A stretch of 64,000 nt of DNA from Plantactinospora sp. BC1 (GTDB lineage: Bacteria > Actinomycetota > Actinomycetes > Mycobacteriales > Micromonosporaceae), in the NCBI RefSeq assembly GCF_003030345.1, contig NZ_CP028158.1, forward strand, positions 5,580,001 through 5,644,000, read 5' to 3'. This document shows positions 23,385-34,453 of the stretch, piece after piece; position 1 is the stretch's first letter; each line of letters starts with the position of its first letter. A model generated the notes under the pieces. That model searched no databases. It saw only the letters and a program-made list of their open reading frames with translations, and had not been told where the DNA came from. The position numbers were made by a program, and so were the translations under genes.

Positions 23385-24149
23385 TTAGACGACAGCACCA
23401 CCCGCTGGCCGGGTCCCCACCACAGGGGACCCGGCCAGCGGCGTCTCCGGATCGGGCGGCACCGAGCCGGGCGGCGTTACCGGCTCGGGCGCTGCCGGCT
23501 CGGGCGTTACCGGCTCGGTGCACGGCTGGCCGCCTGGCGCGGGCGGAGGCGGCATCGGCAGCCGGCGCCGGTATTCGGTCGCCAGCAGCTCAAGCGCCTG
23601 GTAGATCTCCCGGCCGGCCAGGGTCCGGCGGTCCGCCACGTAGCCACGGCAGAGCTCGAAGCACCTGGTCATGGTGCCGCCGCGCAGGTTGAGCAGCAGA
23701 GGTACGTCGACCATGCCGCGTACGGCGAGTACCGCGAGGAACTCGTAGTAGTCGAGCAGCGGAAGGACGCGCTGTTCGTCGTCGCCGGTCAGGTCGGCGC
23801 CGACCGGCTGGTGCGCGCTGATCCGCCGGGCCATCCAGACGTCCGCCTGGCTGAGCGTCTCCGCACTCTGGAAGGCGGTGATCAGACCCACGGTGTACTG
23901 CCGGCGCTGCGACTGCCGCTGCTGCAACACGGTCATCGCGCCGAAGACCACGGCGACCAGGATCGACGCCGCCGTCTCGTTGATCTCGCCACTGGTACGC
24001 AGGAAGCTGAAGCCGGCCATCACCAGGGTGGCGAGTCCGACGGCCTGCACCCCCAGCCGGATCGGTCGGCGGGCCAACCGCCACCGCATCCGTATCCGCC
24101 GCAGTACGGCGGTCAGCCGCTCGCCAGCATCGCCCATTCCCGCCCCCAT
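23385..24149 (-). CDS. Membrane protein with DUF4760-like domain
   Basis: This 254-residue protein has two N-terminal membrane helices (around GLATLVMAGFSFL and ASILVAVVFGAMTVL) and a cytoplasmic helical region. The latter includes LLDYYEFLAVLAVRGMVDVP, which resembles DUF4760 proteins, whose function is unknown to me. The C-terminal ~50 residues are a Pro/Glu/Val-rich tail encoded partly by a 15-bp tandem repeat. Start codons at 24149 and 24137 are both possible. The strong hairpin at 23403-23440 lies within its last codons. Confidence 0.6.
   Translation of the reverse strand: MGAGMGDAGERLTAVLRRIRMRWRLARRPIRLGVQAVGLATLVMAGFSFLRTSGEINETAASILVAVVFGAMTVLQQRQSQRRQYTVGLITAFQSAETLSQADVWMARRISAHQPVGADLTGDDEQRVLPLLDYYEFLAVLAVRGMVDVPLLLNLRGGTMTRCFELCRGYVADRRTLAGREIYQALELLATEYRRRLPMPPPPAPGGQPCTEPVTPEPAAPEPVTPPGSVPPDPETPLAGSPVVGTRPAGGAVV
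23403..23440. terminator. Strong 16-bp terminator hairpin
   Basis: A perfect 16-bp stem (CGCTGGCCGGGTCCCC with GGGGACCCGGCCAGCG, 6-nt loop) lies 54 nt after the secreted protein gene. It probably ends that transcript. It lies inside the 3' end of the convergent membrane-protein gene. Confidence 0.8.
23476..23520. repeat. 15-bp tandem repeat (3 copies)
   Basis: Units at 23476, 23491 and 23506 follow GTTACCGGCTCGGGC with small changes. They encode repeated Pro/Glu/Val/Thr in the C-terminal tail of the minus-strand membrane protein, in frame. Confidence 0.85.
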
Positions 24150-24197
24150 CGCGCGGCCGCTCGCCAGGTCGCGTCCAGGGCAGGATATCGACTCCTG

Positions 24198-25489
24198 TCA
24201 TCCCGCGGCGGCGTGATCCGGCTCCGGCAGCTCGCGCAGTTTCGGTATCGCGGTCGGCAGCACCCAGAGCAGCCCGGTGACCGCCCCGACGGTGGCGATC
24301 CAGAGCGTCGGGCGTACCCCGAGGGTGGCGCCCAGGGTGCCGCCCAGCACCGCGCCGATCGGCCGGATGCCGTAGTTGACGGTCCGCTTCGCACCCGCTA
24401 CCCGGGCCAGCAGCCGCTCCGGGATGACCGCGGTCTGGAGCGAGCCGACGGTGATGTCCATCATCATCAGGCCGAGCCCGGAGAGGAACTCCGAGGCGAA
24501 GAGCACGCCGAGCACCACCGGGGTCGACCCGCCGGCCAGCGGCACCAGCACCAGCGGCGCCGGGAAGAGCACGAAGCTGATGACCACGGTCCGGCCGATG
24601 CCGAGCCGGCGGACGAGCCGACCGGTGACCGCCGCGCCGAGCAGCGCGCCGATCGCGCCGATCCCGATCACCAGCCCGAGCAGGCCGGGGGAGAGGCCCA
24701 GTTCGGTGCTGACGTAGAGCACGTACAGCGCGGTGAACATGTAGTTGAAGAGGTTCAGCGTGGTGGTGCCGAGCAGCAGCGAGCGGAGGATCGGGGCGCG
24801 GACCACGAACCGGAGTCCCTGGCCGAGGCCGAGGCCGGCGCCGTCGGTGGACGCCGGCTCCGTCGGCCGGGTCAGCCTGATCCGGGCCAGGAAGAGCGCG
24901 GAGACCAGGTACGACACCGCGTCGACGAGCAGTGTGACCGGTGCGGTGAGGGTCTGCACCAGCAGGCCGCCGACGCTCGGCCCGGCGACGAAGGACATCG
25001 CCCGGCTGCCGTAGGTCAGCGCGTTCGCGTCGACGTAGTCCTTGCGGGGTACCAGGGAGACGAAGAGGGTGCTGTGCGCGACCTCGAACAGCACGGCCAG
25101 GGTGCCGGTCAGGAAGGCCACCACGTAGAGCTGGCCGAGCGAGAGGACCCCGAACAGGTACGCCACCGGCACGGTGGCGAGCAGCACCGCCCGGCCCAGG
25201 TCGGCGAGGACCATCACCCGGCGCTTGTGCGGGTACCGGTCGATCCAGGCGCCGAGGAGGAGCGAGAAGAGCAGGCTCGGGGTGAGCGCGGCGGCGGTGA
25301 GGTAGCCCATCTCGGCCGGACCGGCGCCGGTGCTGAGTACCGCGAGCAGGGGCAGGGCGAGCACCGAGATCTCGTCGCCGAAGAGCGAGACGGTCTGGGC
25401 CGACCAGTACCGCCGGAACTGCGCCTGGCGGAGCAGCTCCGGCAGCCAGCGCCGACGGCGCCGGACCACCGGCGGGGTCAGGGTGCCGG

Positions 25490-25493
<4 letters not shown>
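24198..25493 (-). CDS. MFS transporter
   Basis: This 431-residue protein has about 12 membrane helices, beginning QFRRYWSAQTVSLFGDEISV, the MFS_3-type N-terminus, with the loop DRYPHKRRVMVLADLGRAV after TM2. The ATG overlaps the stop of the upstream ArsR gene (ATGA), so the pair is translated together and the transporter is presumably induced by the regulator's ligand. The substrate is unknown. It is a different subgroup from the MFS gene at 3052, although both are partnered with ArsR-type regulators. Confidence 0.88.
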
Positions 25494-26158
<665 letters not shown>

Positions 26159-26161
26159 ATC

Positions 26162-26191
26162 CTAAAGATATCTCTAGAAAGACTCCTTTAG
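26162..26191. promoter_or_regulatory. Inverted-repeat operator/promoter of the ArsR-MFS operon
   Basis: CTAAAG (26162-26167) and CTTTAG (26186-26191) flank an AT-rich centre containing GATATC and TCTAGA. The minus-strand -10 box TATCTT (26165-26170) lies within it, 6 nt before the GTG. A repressor bound here would block transcription. Confidence 0.5.
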
Positions 26192-26348
26192 CAAAGCCTC
26201 GGCGCCGATCCGCCCGGCCCACCGCCCCGGGAGATTGCGACGGCCGGGTAGATTACGTCTCCAACCTCGCCGGATGGTCGACCGTCGGGAAACCGCCTCC
26301 GGGCGCGTACCGTCGATCCGGCGGGCGGGTACGGCTGGGGGGTGGAAC

Positions 26349-27350
26349 GTGAGTGAGACTCGGTTGGCGGCCGACGAGTCGCCGACGGGCGCGAACGACC
26401 AGAGCAGGGGGTACGACACGGATCCGGCATCGGACGCGGCACAGCCGACGCTGACCCGGTCCGAGACGGGACCGACGGAACCGACCCGCTCGGACACCAC
26501 CCTGGTGGTGGTCACCGGGGTCTCCGGCGGCGGGCGCAGCACCGTCGCCCGGGCCCTGGAGAACGTCGGCTTCTACGTGGTGGACAACCTGCCGCAGGCG
26601 CTCATGCTCGACATGGCCGAGTTGGCGTTCCGGGCCGGCGGGGCGGCCCGGAAGACCGCGATGGTGCTCGACGTGCGCAGCCGGGCGTTCTCCACCGACC
26701 TGGCCGGGGCGATCCGGGCTCTCAAGGAGCGCGGCTTCCAGCCCCGGGTGGTCTTCGTGGACGCCGACGACGAGGTGCTGATCCGGCGCTTCGAGAGCGT
26801 CCGGCGCTCGCACCCGTTGCAGGCCGACGGCCGGCTCGCCGACGGCATCGCGATCGAGCGCGGCCTGCTGGAGGAGGCCCGCGACCAGGCCGACGTGATC
26901 ATCGACACCTCGCACCTGAACGTGAACCAGCTCCGCCGCCGGGTCGAGGAGCTGTTCGCCGGCGAGGACGCCCGCCGGCTGCGGGTGACGGTGCTCTCCT
27001 TCGGCTTCAAGTACGGCCTTCCGCCGGACGCCGACTTCGTGCTGGACGCCCGCTTCCTGCCCAACCCGTACTGGGTGCCGGAGCTGCGCGAGCACACCGG
27101 CCGCGAGGAGGACGTCAGCCGGTACGTGCTGGGCCAGCGCGGCGCGGTGACCTTCGTCGAGACGTACGCCCGGTTGATCAACGCGACCGCGCCCGGCTTC
27201 GAGCGGGAGGGGAAGCGCTACCTGACGGTGGCGGTCGGCTGCACCGGCGGCAAGCACCGCAGCGTGGCGATCGCCGAGGAACTGTCCGCCCGGCTGCGCC
27301 AGGCCCGGCTGGCCGCCACGGCGCACCATCGTGACCTGGGGCGCGAGTGA
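26349..27350 (+). CDS. rapZ: RapZ-family nucleotide-binding protein (YvcJ)
   Basis: This 333-residue protein has Walker A GVSGGGRSTV near residue 60, followed by the family signature ENVGFYVVDNLPQALM and later HTGREEDVSRYVLGQ and AVGCTGGKHRSVAIAEEL. RapZ homologues bind nucleotides; in enterobacteria RapZ regulates glucosamine-6-phosphate synthase through small RNAs, and the actinobacterial role is less clear. The ~50-residue N-terminal extension is disordered. GTG 26349 was chosen from the GGGGGTGGAAC context. It overlaps yvcK (GTGA) in the conserved rapZ-yvcK-whiA block. Confidence 0.93.
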   Translation: MSETRLAADESPTGANDQSRGYDTDPASDAAQPTLTRSETGPTEPTRSDTTLVVVTGVSGGGRSTVARALENVGFYVVDNLPQALMLDMAELAFRAGGAARKTAMVLDVRSRAFSTDLAGAIRALKERGFQPRVVFVDADDEVLIRRFESVRRSHPLQADGRLADGIAIERGLLEEARDQADVIIDTSHLNVNQLRRRVEELFAGEDARRLRVTVLSFGFKYGLPPDADFVLDARFLPNPYWVPELREHTGREEDVSRYVLGQRGAVTFVETYARLINATAPGFEREGKRYLTVAVGCTGGKHRSVAIAEELSARLRQARLAATAHHRDLGRE

Positions 27351-28405
27351 ATTCTTCCCAACCTGAGTCGCCCGGCGGGCGCCCCCCGACCTCCACCGGC
27401 GGTTCCGACGGACCGCGCGGAGAGGTGGAGAAAGCCTCCCGGAAACAGCGGGTCGTCGCCTTCGGCGGCGGGCACGGTCTGGCGGCGTCGCTGCGGGCGC
27501 TGCGCCGCTGCGCGCCGGAGCTGGACCTCGACATCACCGCGGTGGTGACCGTCGGCGACGACGGCGGCTCCAGCGGGCGGCTGCGGCTGGAACGCGGCGC
27601 GCTGCCCCCCGGCGACCTGCGGCAGGCGCTCGCCGCGCTCGCCGCCGACGAGCCCGGCACCCGACGCAGCGCCGAGCTGTTCCAGCACCGCTTCGCCGGC
27701 GGCGGCCCGCGTCCCGACCCGCTGGCCGGGCACGCGGTCGGCAACCTCGTGCTCTGCGGGCTGATGGAGCTGCTCGGCGACCCGGTGGCCGCCCTCGACC
27801 ACGCCGCCGCGATGCTCGGCGCGGTCGGCCGGGTGCTGCCGATGGCCTGCCAGCCGGTCGGGATCGAGGCCCGCGTCCGCGGCGCCGACCCGCGCCGCCC
27901 CAGCGCGGTGCAGACGGTACGCGGCCAGCACGCGGTGGCGGTCACCGACGGCCGGGTCGAGTCCGTCCGGCTCACCCCGGAGGGGCCGAGCGCCTGCCCG
28001 CAGGCGGTGGCGGCGGTCCGCGAGGCCGACTGGCTGATCTTCGGCCCCGGAAGCTGGTACACCAGCGTCATCCCGCACCTGCTGGTGCCGGAGCTGGCCG
28101 CGGCGATGGTGGCCAGCCCGGCCCGCCGGCTGGTCACGCTCAACCTCGCCAACGAGGCGGAGACACTCGGCCTCTCCCTCGCCGACCACCTGGCGGCGCT
28201 CGGCTGGTACCTGCCCGGGCTCACCGTCGACGTGGTGCTGGCGGACGGAAAGGCGGTCGGTGACCCCGAACCGGTGCATCGTGCGGCAGAATCCCTGGGT
28301 GCGCGGCTCGTCCTCGCCCCGGTGGCCGTACCGGACGGTGGCCCCCAGCACGATCCGGCAGCGTTGGGCGCCGCGCTGGTGCCTCTCCTGGGCGCCGATC
28401 GTTAA
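27347..28405 (+). CDS. yvcK: YvcK/CofD-like protein (gluconeogenesis factor)
   Basis: This 352-residue protein has the glycine-rich nucleotide-binding opening VVAFGGGHGLAASLRALRR (residues ~36-54), then VTVGDDGGSSGRLR and the family motif PGDLRQALAAL. YvcK proteins bind UDP-sugars and influence cell-wall carbon flux. The N-terminal ~30 residues are Ser/Pro/Gly-rich. The GTG start overlaps the rapZ stop. Confidence 0.94.
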   Translation: MNSSQPESPGGRPPTSTGGSDGPRGEVEKASRKQRVVAFGGGHGLAASLRALRRCAPELDLDITAVVTVGDDGGSSGRLRLERGALPPGDLRQALAALAADEPGTRRSAELFQHRFAGGGPRPDPLAGHAVGNLVLCGLMELLGDPVAALDHAAAMLGAVGRVLPMACQPVGIEARVRGADPRRPSAVQTVRGQHAVAVTDGRVESVRLTPEGPSACPQAVAAVREADWLIFGPGSWYTSVIPHLLVPELAAAMVASPARRLVTLNLANEAETLGLSLADHLAALGWYLPGLTVDVVLADGKAVGDPEPVHRAAESLGARLVLAPVAVPDGGPQHDPAALGAALVPLLGADR

Positions 28406-28480
28406 GCACCTACGAATCAACAACGAAGCACCTACGAATCACCGGCACCCGCCGGGACCGGCCCACGAGGTGACGACAAG

Positions 28481-29461
28481 ATGGCGATGACGGCTGCGGT
28501 CAAGGACGAGCTGAGCCGGGTGGACGTACCCAAGCCCTGCTGCCGGCGGGCGGAGATGGCCGCCCTGCTGCGCTTCGCGGGCGGACTGCACATCGTCTCC
28601 GGACGGGTGGTGGTCGAGGCGGAACTCGACACCGGCGCGGTGGCCCGCCGGCTGCGCCGGGAGATCGCCGAGGTCTACGGATATCCGAGCGAGATCCACG
28701 TACTCGCCTCCGGCGGGCTGCGCAAGGGCAGCCACTACATCGTCCGGGTGGTCAAGGACGGCGAGGCACTGGCCCGGCAGACCGGGCTGCTCGACGTACG
28801 CGGCCGGCCGGTACGCGGGCTGCCCCCGCACGTGGTGGCGGCGAACGTCTGCTGCGCGGTCTCGGCCTGGCGGGGCGCCTTCATGGCGCACGGCTCGCTG
28901 ACCGAGCCCGGCCGCTCCTGCGCGCTGGAGATCACCTGCCCGGGTCCGGAGACCGCGCTCGCCCTGGTCGGCGCGGCCCGCCGGATCGGCATCACCGCCA
29001 AATACCGGGAGGTGCGCGGGGTGGACCGGGTGGTGGTCAAGGACGGCGACGCGATCGCCGCGCTGCTGACCCGGATCGGCGCCCACTCCAGCGTGCTCTC
29101 CTGGGAGGAGCGCCGGGTACGCCGCGAGGTGCGGGCCACCGCCAACCGGCTGGCCAACTTCGACGACGCCAATCTGCGCCGCTCGGCCCGGGCCGCGGTC
29201 GCCGCCGCCGCCCGGGTGACCCGGGCCCTGGAGATCCTCGCCGAGGACGCCCCGAACCACCTCACCTCGGCCGGCCGGCTGCGGCTGGAGCACCGGCAGG
29301 CGTCCCTTGAGGAGTTGGGGGCGCTGGCCGATCCGCCGCTGACCAAGGACGCGATCGCCGGGCGGATCCGCCGGCTGCTGGCGCTGGCCGACAAGCGGGC
29401 CCGTGACCTGGGAATCCCGGACACCGAGGCGGCGGTCACCCCGGACATGCTGGCGGTCTGA
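28481..29461 (+). CDS. whiA: Sporulation/cell-division regulator WhiA
   Basis: This 326-residue protein combines a LAGLIDADG-derived N-terminal domain ([20 protein letters not shown]) with a C-terminal helix-turn-helix ([19 protein letters not shown], residues ~282-300). In Streptomyces WhiA acts with WhiB to control septation genes. It has lost endonuclease activity, so its LAGLIDADG fold is unrelated to the mobile enzyme at 6841. It follows yvcK by 75 nt. Confidence 0.97.
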   Translation: MAMTAAVKDELSRVDVPKPCCRRAEMAALLRFAGGLHIVSGRVVVEAELDTGAVARRLRREIAEVYGYPSEIHVLASGGLRKGSHYIVRVVKDGEALARQTGLLDVRGRPVRGLPPHVVAANVCCAVSAWRGAFMAHGSLTEPGRSCALEITCPGPETALALVGAARRIGITAKYREVRGVDRVVVKDGDAIAALLTRIGAHSSVLSWEERRVRREVRATANRLANFDDANLRRSARAAVAAAARVTRALEILAEDAPNHLTSAGRLRLEHRQASLEELGALADPPLTKDAIAGRIRRLLALADKRARDLGIPDTEAAVTPDMLAV

Positions 29462-30811
<1,350 letters not shown>

Positions 30812-30815
<4 letters not shown>

Positions 30816-32011
30816 GCATCCGCAACCTCGACGATCTGCTCGCCGAGGGGGTCTCGGGTCGGCGCGTGCTGGTGCGCGCCGACCTGAACGTCCCGCTCGA
30901 CAAGCAGACCGGCGCCATCACGGACGACGGTCGGATCCGGGCGGTGCTACCGACGCTGACCGCGCTGCGGGACGCCGGGGCCGCCGTCGTGGTCTGTTCG
31001 CACCTGGGCCGTCCCAAGGGCGCGCCCGACCCGAAGTACAGCCTCGCCCCGGTCGCGGCCCGGCTCGGTGAGCTGCTCGACGCCGAGGTCGCGTTCGCCA
31101 CCGACACGGTCGGCGAGTCGGCCCGCGGCGTGGTCGAGGCGCTCGCCGCCGGCCAGGTCGCCCTGCTGGAGAACCTGCGGTTCAACCCGGGCGAGACCAG
31201 CAAGGACGACGCGGAGCGGGGCGCCTTCGCCGACCAGCTCGCGGCGTTCGCCGAGGCGTACGTCGACGACGCGTTCGGCGCCGTGCACCGCAAGCACGCC
31301 AGCGTCTACGACGTACCGGCCCGGCTGCCGCACTTCGCCGGCCAGCTCGTGCTTCGCGAGGTCGAGGTGCTGGCCCGGCTGCGGCAGGAGCCGGACCGCC
31401 CCTTCGTGGTGGTGCTCGGCGGCTCCAAGGTCTCCGACAAGCTCGCCGTGATCGAGGCGCTGCTGCCGACCGTCGACCGGCTGCTGATCGGCGGCGGCAT
31501 GTGCTTCACCTTCCTGCGGGCGCAGGGACACGAGGTGGGCAAGTCGCTGCTCGAGGAGGATCTGGTCGACACCTGCCGGGAGCTGCTGGAGCGGGGCGCC
31601 GACCGGATCGTGCTCCCGATCGACGTGGTGGCGGCGACCGAGTTCAGCGCCGACGCGGATCACGAAGCGGTGCCGGCGAACCAGATCCCGGCCGACCGGC
31701 TCGGCCTGGACATCGGTCCCCGGACGATCGCCGAGTTCGCCGACATGGCCGGTACGGCCCGGATGGTCTTCTGGAACGGCCCGATGGGCGTCTTCGAGCT
31801 GGCCCCGTTCGCCGCCGGTACCCGGGGCGTCGCCGAGGCGATCAGCCACGTGAAGGGCTTCACGGTGGTCGGTGGCGGTGACTCGGCCGCGGCCGTCCGC
31901 GCGCTCGGTCTGGACGAGTCGTCGTTCGGGCACATCTCGACCGGCGGGGGAGCCTCGCTGGAATACCTGGAGGGCAAGGCCCTCCCCGGCATCGTCGCTC
32001 TGGAGCAGTAG
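30812..32011 (+). CDS. pgk: Phosphoglycerate kinase
   Basis: This 399-residue glycolytic enzyme makes ATP from 1,3-bisphosphoglycerate. The N-terminal [14 protein letters not shown] motif, HLGRPKG, the [13 protein letters not shown] hinge and C-terminal [12 protein letters not shown] with [11 protein letters not shown] are all present. GTG 30812 has AAAGG 7 nt upstream and overlaps the preceding mini-ORF stop. The stop shares one base with the tpiA start. Confidence 0.97.
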
Positions 32012-32808
32012 TGGCCACCCCCGCACCCGCCCGCCGGCCGCTGATGGCCGGCAACTGGAAGATGAACCTCAACCACCGGGAAGCGAACCTGCTGATCCAG
32101 AAGCTCGCCGCGAGCCTCAACGAGAAGCAGTTGACCGACGTGGAGACGGTGGTGCTGCCGCCGTACACGGACCTGCGGACGGTGCAGACCCTGGTCGACG
32201 GCGACAAGCTGCTGATCGGGTACGGCGCGCAGGACATCTCGCCGCACAAGGGCGGGGCGTACACCGGGGAGATCTCGGGTGCGCTGCTGACCGCGCTCGG
32301 CTGCACCTACGTGGTCGTCGGGCACTCCGAGCGGCGGACGTACCACCACGAGGACGACGCGCTGGTCAACGCCAAGGCGAAGGCGGCGCTGGAGAACGGG
32401 TTGACCCCGATCGTCTGCGTCGGCGAGGGCCTGGACATCCGCGAGCAGGACGGGCAGGTGGCGTACGTGCGCGACCAGCTCGACGGCTCGCTGGCCGGGT
32501 TGACCGCCGAGCAGGTGGCCAAGGTGGTCGTGGCGTACGAGCCGGTCTGGGCGATCGGCACCGGCAAGACGGCGACCCCGGAGAATGCCCAGGAGGTCTG
32601 CGGCGCGATCCGGCAGCGGATCGCCGAGCTGCACGGTCAGGAGACCGCCGACCAGGTCCGGGTGCTCTACGGCGGGTCGGTGAAGGCGGCCAACATCGCC
32701 GCGATCATGGCGCAGCCCGACGTGGACGGCGCACTGGTCGGCGGGGCGAGCCTGGACGCCGAGGAGTTCGCGCAGATCTGTCGGTTCCCGGAGCACATCG
32801 CCCGCTGA
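32011..32808 (+). CDS. tpiA: Triosephosphate isomerase
   Basis: This 265-residue TIM-barrel enzyme interconverts dihydroxyacetone phosphate and glyceraldehyde-3-phosphate. The motif GNWKMN has the substrate-binding lysine, VVGHSERR has the catalytic His, and [15 protein letters not shown] has the catalytic Glu. The phosphate loop is YGGSVKAAN. The GTG start overlaps the pgk stop by one base (TAGTG). Confidence 0.97.
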   Translation: MATPAPARRPLMAGNWKMNLNHREANLLIQKLAASLNEKQLTDVETVVLPPYTDLRTVQTLVDGDKLLIGYGAQDISPHKGGAYTGEISGALLTALGCTYVVVGHSERRTYHHEDDALVNAKAKAALENGLTPIVCVGEGLDIREQDGQVAYVRDQLDGSLAGLTAEQVAKVVVAYEPVWAIGTGKTATPENAQEVCGAIRQRIAELHGQETADQVRVLYGGSVKAANIAAIMAQPDVDGALVGGASLDAEEFAQICRFPEHIAR

Positions 32809-32859
32809 CGGTCGCTATCCTTGACGAGCCCCGCGTAGCTGAGAGGACTGACCCCTACC

Positions 32860-33114
32860 ATGCCGATCTGGTTCGCATACACGTTGATCGTGTTGCTGGT
32901 GATCACGAGCGTGCTGCTCACCTTGCTGATCCTGCTGCACCGGGGCAAGGGCGGCGGGATGTCGAGCATGTTCGGCGGAGGGGTCAGCTCCAGCCTGGCC
33001 GGCTCCTCGGTGGCCGAGAAGAACCTCGACCGATACACCGTTCTGGTGGGTCTTGTCTGGTTCGCCTGCATCGTCGGCCTCGGCCTCTGGCTGCGTCTCG
33101 CCGAGACCACCTGA
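32860..33114 (+). CDS. secG: Preprotein translocase subunit SecG
   Basis: This 84-residue membrane protein of the SecYEG channel has two hydrophobic helices (ILIVLLVITSVLLTLLI-like at residues ~5-25 and VLVGLVWFACIVGLGLWL near the end). They are separated by the typical glycine-rich loop RGKGGGMSSMFGGG. It lies 51 nt after tpiA, a conserved actinobacterial order. A 15-bp inverted repeat follows. Confidence 0.95.
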   Translation: MPIWFAYTLIVLLVITSVLLTLLILLHRGKGGGMSSMFGGGVSSSLAGSSVAEKNLDRYTVLVGLVWFACIVGLGLWLRLAETT

Positions 33115-33125
33115 CAACAGGGCGT

Positions 33126-33169
33126 ACAAACTGCGCGCGGTCCGCTAACGTGGGCCGCGCGCAGTTTGT
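33126..33169. terminator. Terminator-like 15-bp inverted repeat after secG
   Basis: The arms ACAAACTGCGCGCGG and CCGCGCGCAGTTTGT are perfect complements around a 14-nt loop. The right arm ends in TTTGT. It probably ends the gap-pgk-tpiA-secG transcript and lies just before the rbpA promoter region. Confidence 0.8.
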
Positions 33170-33213
33170 CATATCCCCTCGGGACCCCCCTCTGACGAAC
33201 GGAGCGAGCAGCC

Positions 33214-33624
33214 GTGCCCCCTGGCAGTGCCATTCGTGGCAGCCGAGTCGGTGCCGGCCCGGCCCGGCCGACCGAGCGATGCGAACCCGCCCCCCGCCGT
33301 CCGGTCACCTACTGGTGCGGCAACGGGCACATGCTGGAGATCCTGTTGGCGGCCGAGGCCGAGATCCCGGAGATCTGGGACTGTCCGCACTGCGGGCAGC
33401 CGGCCGGGCAGGACGTGCACAATCCGCCGGGGCGGCAGCGGACGGAGCCGTACAAGTCGCACCTGGCGTACGTGAAGGAGCGGCGCAGCGAGGCGGACGC
33501 CGAGGCGATCCTCGCCGAGGCGCTGGCCGCGTTGCGGGCCCGCCGGGGCGAGACCCGACCCAATCCGGGCCGTGACGACACCGGCCCGGCTCATCGGTCG
33601 GGTGTGACCGGGCCAGCCTCCTGA
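33214..33624 (+). CDS. rbpA: RNA polymerase-binding protein RbpA
   Basis: RbpA is an actinobacteria-specific activator that binds RNA polymerase and group 1/2 sigma factors. The 136-residue protein has the central zinc-ribbon-like domain (CGNGHMLEILL, then WDCPHCGQPAGQ) and a C-terminal sigma-interaction helix (HLAYVKERRSEADAEAIL). The first ~28 residues are a Pro/Arg/Ala-rich extension. GTG 33214 has a GGAGCGAG ribosome site. The C-terminal 25 residues are longer than usual. Confidence 0.95.
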   Translation: MPPGSAIRGSRVGAGPARPTERCEPAPRRPVTYWCGNGHMLEILLAAEAEIPEIWDCPHCGQPAGQDVHNPPGRQRTEPYKSHLAYVKERRSEADAEAILAEALAALRARRGETRPNPGRDDTGPAHRSGVTGPAS

Positions 33625-33649
33625 CGTTGGCGGGCGACCCGCCGGGTCA

Positions 33650-33709
33650 GCGGAGGCTACGGAACGGTCTGCGGAGGCTGCGGAACGATCAGCGGAGGCT
33701 GCGGAACCT
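33650..33709. repeat. 21-bp tandem repeat over the pgl stop codon
   Basis: GCGGAGGCT starts at 33650, 33671 and 33692 (period 21), followed each time by a CGGAAC variant. Read on the minus strand each unit encodes FRSLR; the first and third end in TGA and the second in AGA. The first unit is the real 3' end of pgl and the others repeat it downstream of the stop. Confidence 0.85.
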
Positions 33710-34453
33710 CGGCTTCACCTCGGCCGCCGCCGCCCGGTCCAACAGCCACCGGGTCCGCTGCACCCCGGTCACCCCGGCCGCCGGCACCTGGACCGGCCCG
33801 GCACCGCCCAGCGCCATGCCGACCGCCCGGGCCTTGCCGCTGCCGCTGGCGATCAGCCAGACGTCCTCGGCGGTGTTGATGGCCCCCCGGGTCAGCGTGA
33901 TCCGCACCGGTGGCGGCTTCGGGCTGCCCCGGACCGCGCTCACCGGCCGGCTCTCGTAGCCGACCGGATGCTCGGGGAAGAGCGAGGCGACGTGCCCGTC
34001 CTCGCCGACCCCGAGCATCAGTACGTCGAAGTAGGGCAGCGCGGCCGTACCCGGGCCGGCGGCCGCGGCGAGTTCGGCCGCGTACCGGGCCGCCGCCGCC
34101 TCCGGGTCGGCACCGTCCGGACCGTCCGAGGCGGGCATCGGATGCACCCGGACCTGCGGCAGCGCGTCGAGCAGCGCCTCCCGGGCCTGGGTCTCGTTCC
34201 GCTCCGGGTCCCCGGCCGGCAGGAACCGTTCGTCACCCCACCAGACGTCGACCCGGGACCAGTCGACCGCGTCCCGGGCCGGCAGGTCGCGTACCGCCCG
34301 GTGCACCGCCGCCGCGATCCGGCCCCCGGTCAGTACCACGCTCGCCTCGCCCCGCTCCGCCTGGGCGTCGATGATCCTGACCAGCAGCCGGGCCGCGACC
34401 GCCTGGGCGAGCAGGTCCGGGTCGGCGTGCACCACCACCGTTGTCTCGGTCAC
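33689..34453 (-). CDS. pgl: 6-phosphogluconolactonase
   Basis: This 254-residue pentose-phosphate enzyme hydrolyses 6-phosphogluconolactone, the product of Zwf. Motifs are VVLTGGRI (phosphate loop), WGDERFLPAGDPERNETQA and LMLGVGEDGHVASLFP with the catalytic His. GTG 34453 overlaps the opcA stop (GTGA), so pgl is translated with opcA. Confidence 0.94.
   Translation of the reverse strand: MTETTVVVHADPDLLAQAVAARLLVRIIDAQAERGEASVVLTGGRIAAAVHRAVRDLPARDAVDWSRVDVWWGDERFLPAGDPERNETQAREALLDALPQVRVHPMPASDGPDGADPEAAAARYAAELAAAAGPGTAALPYFDVLMLGVGEDGHVASLFPEHPVGYESRPVSAVRGSPKPPPVRITLTRGAINTAEDVWLIASGSGKARAVGMALGGAGPVQVPAAGVTGVQRTRWLLDRAAAAEVKPRFRSLR

Noticed and set aside
28481-29461. Homing endonuclease from the LAGLIDADG-like fold
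   Set aside because: The C-terminal HTH and its place after yvcK identify WhiA, a regulator derived from that fold.
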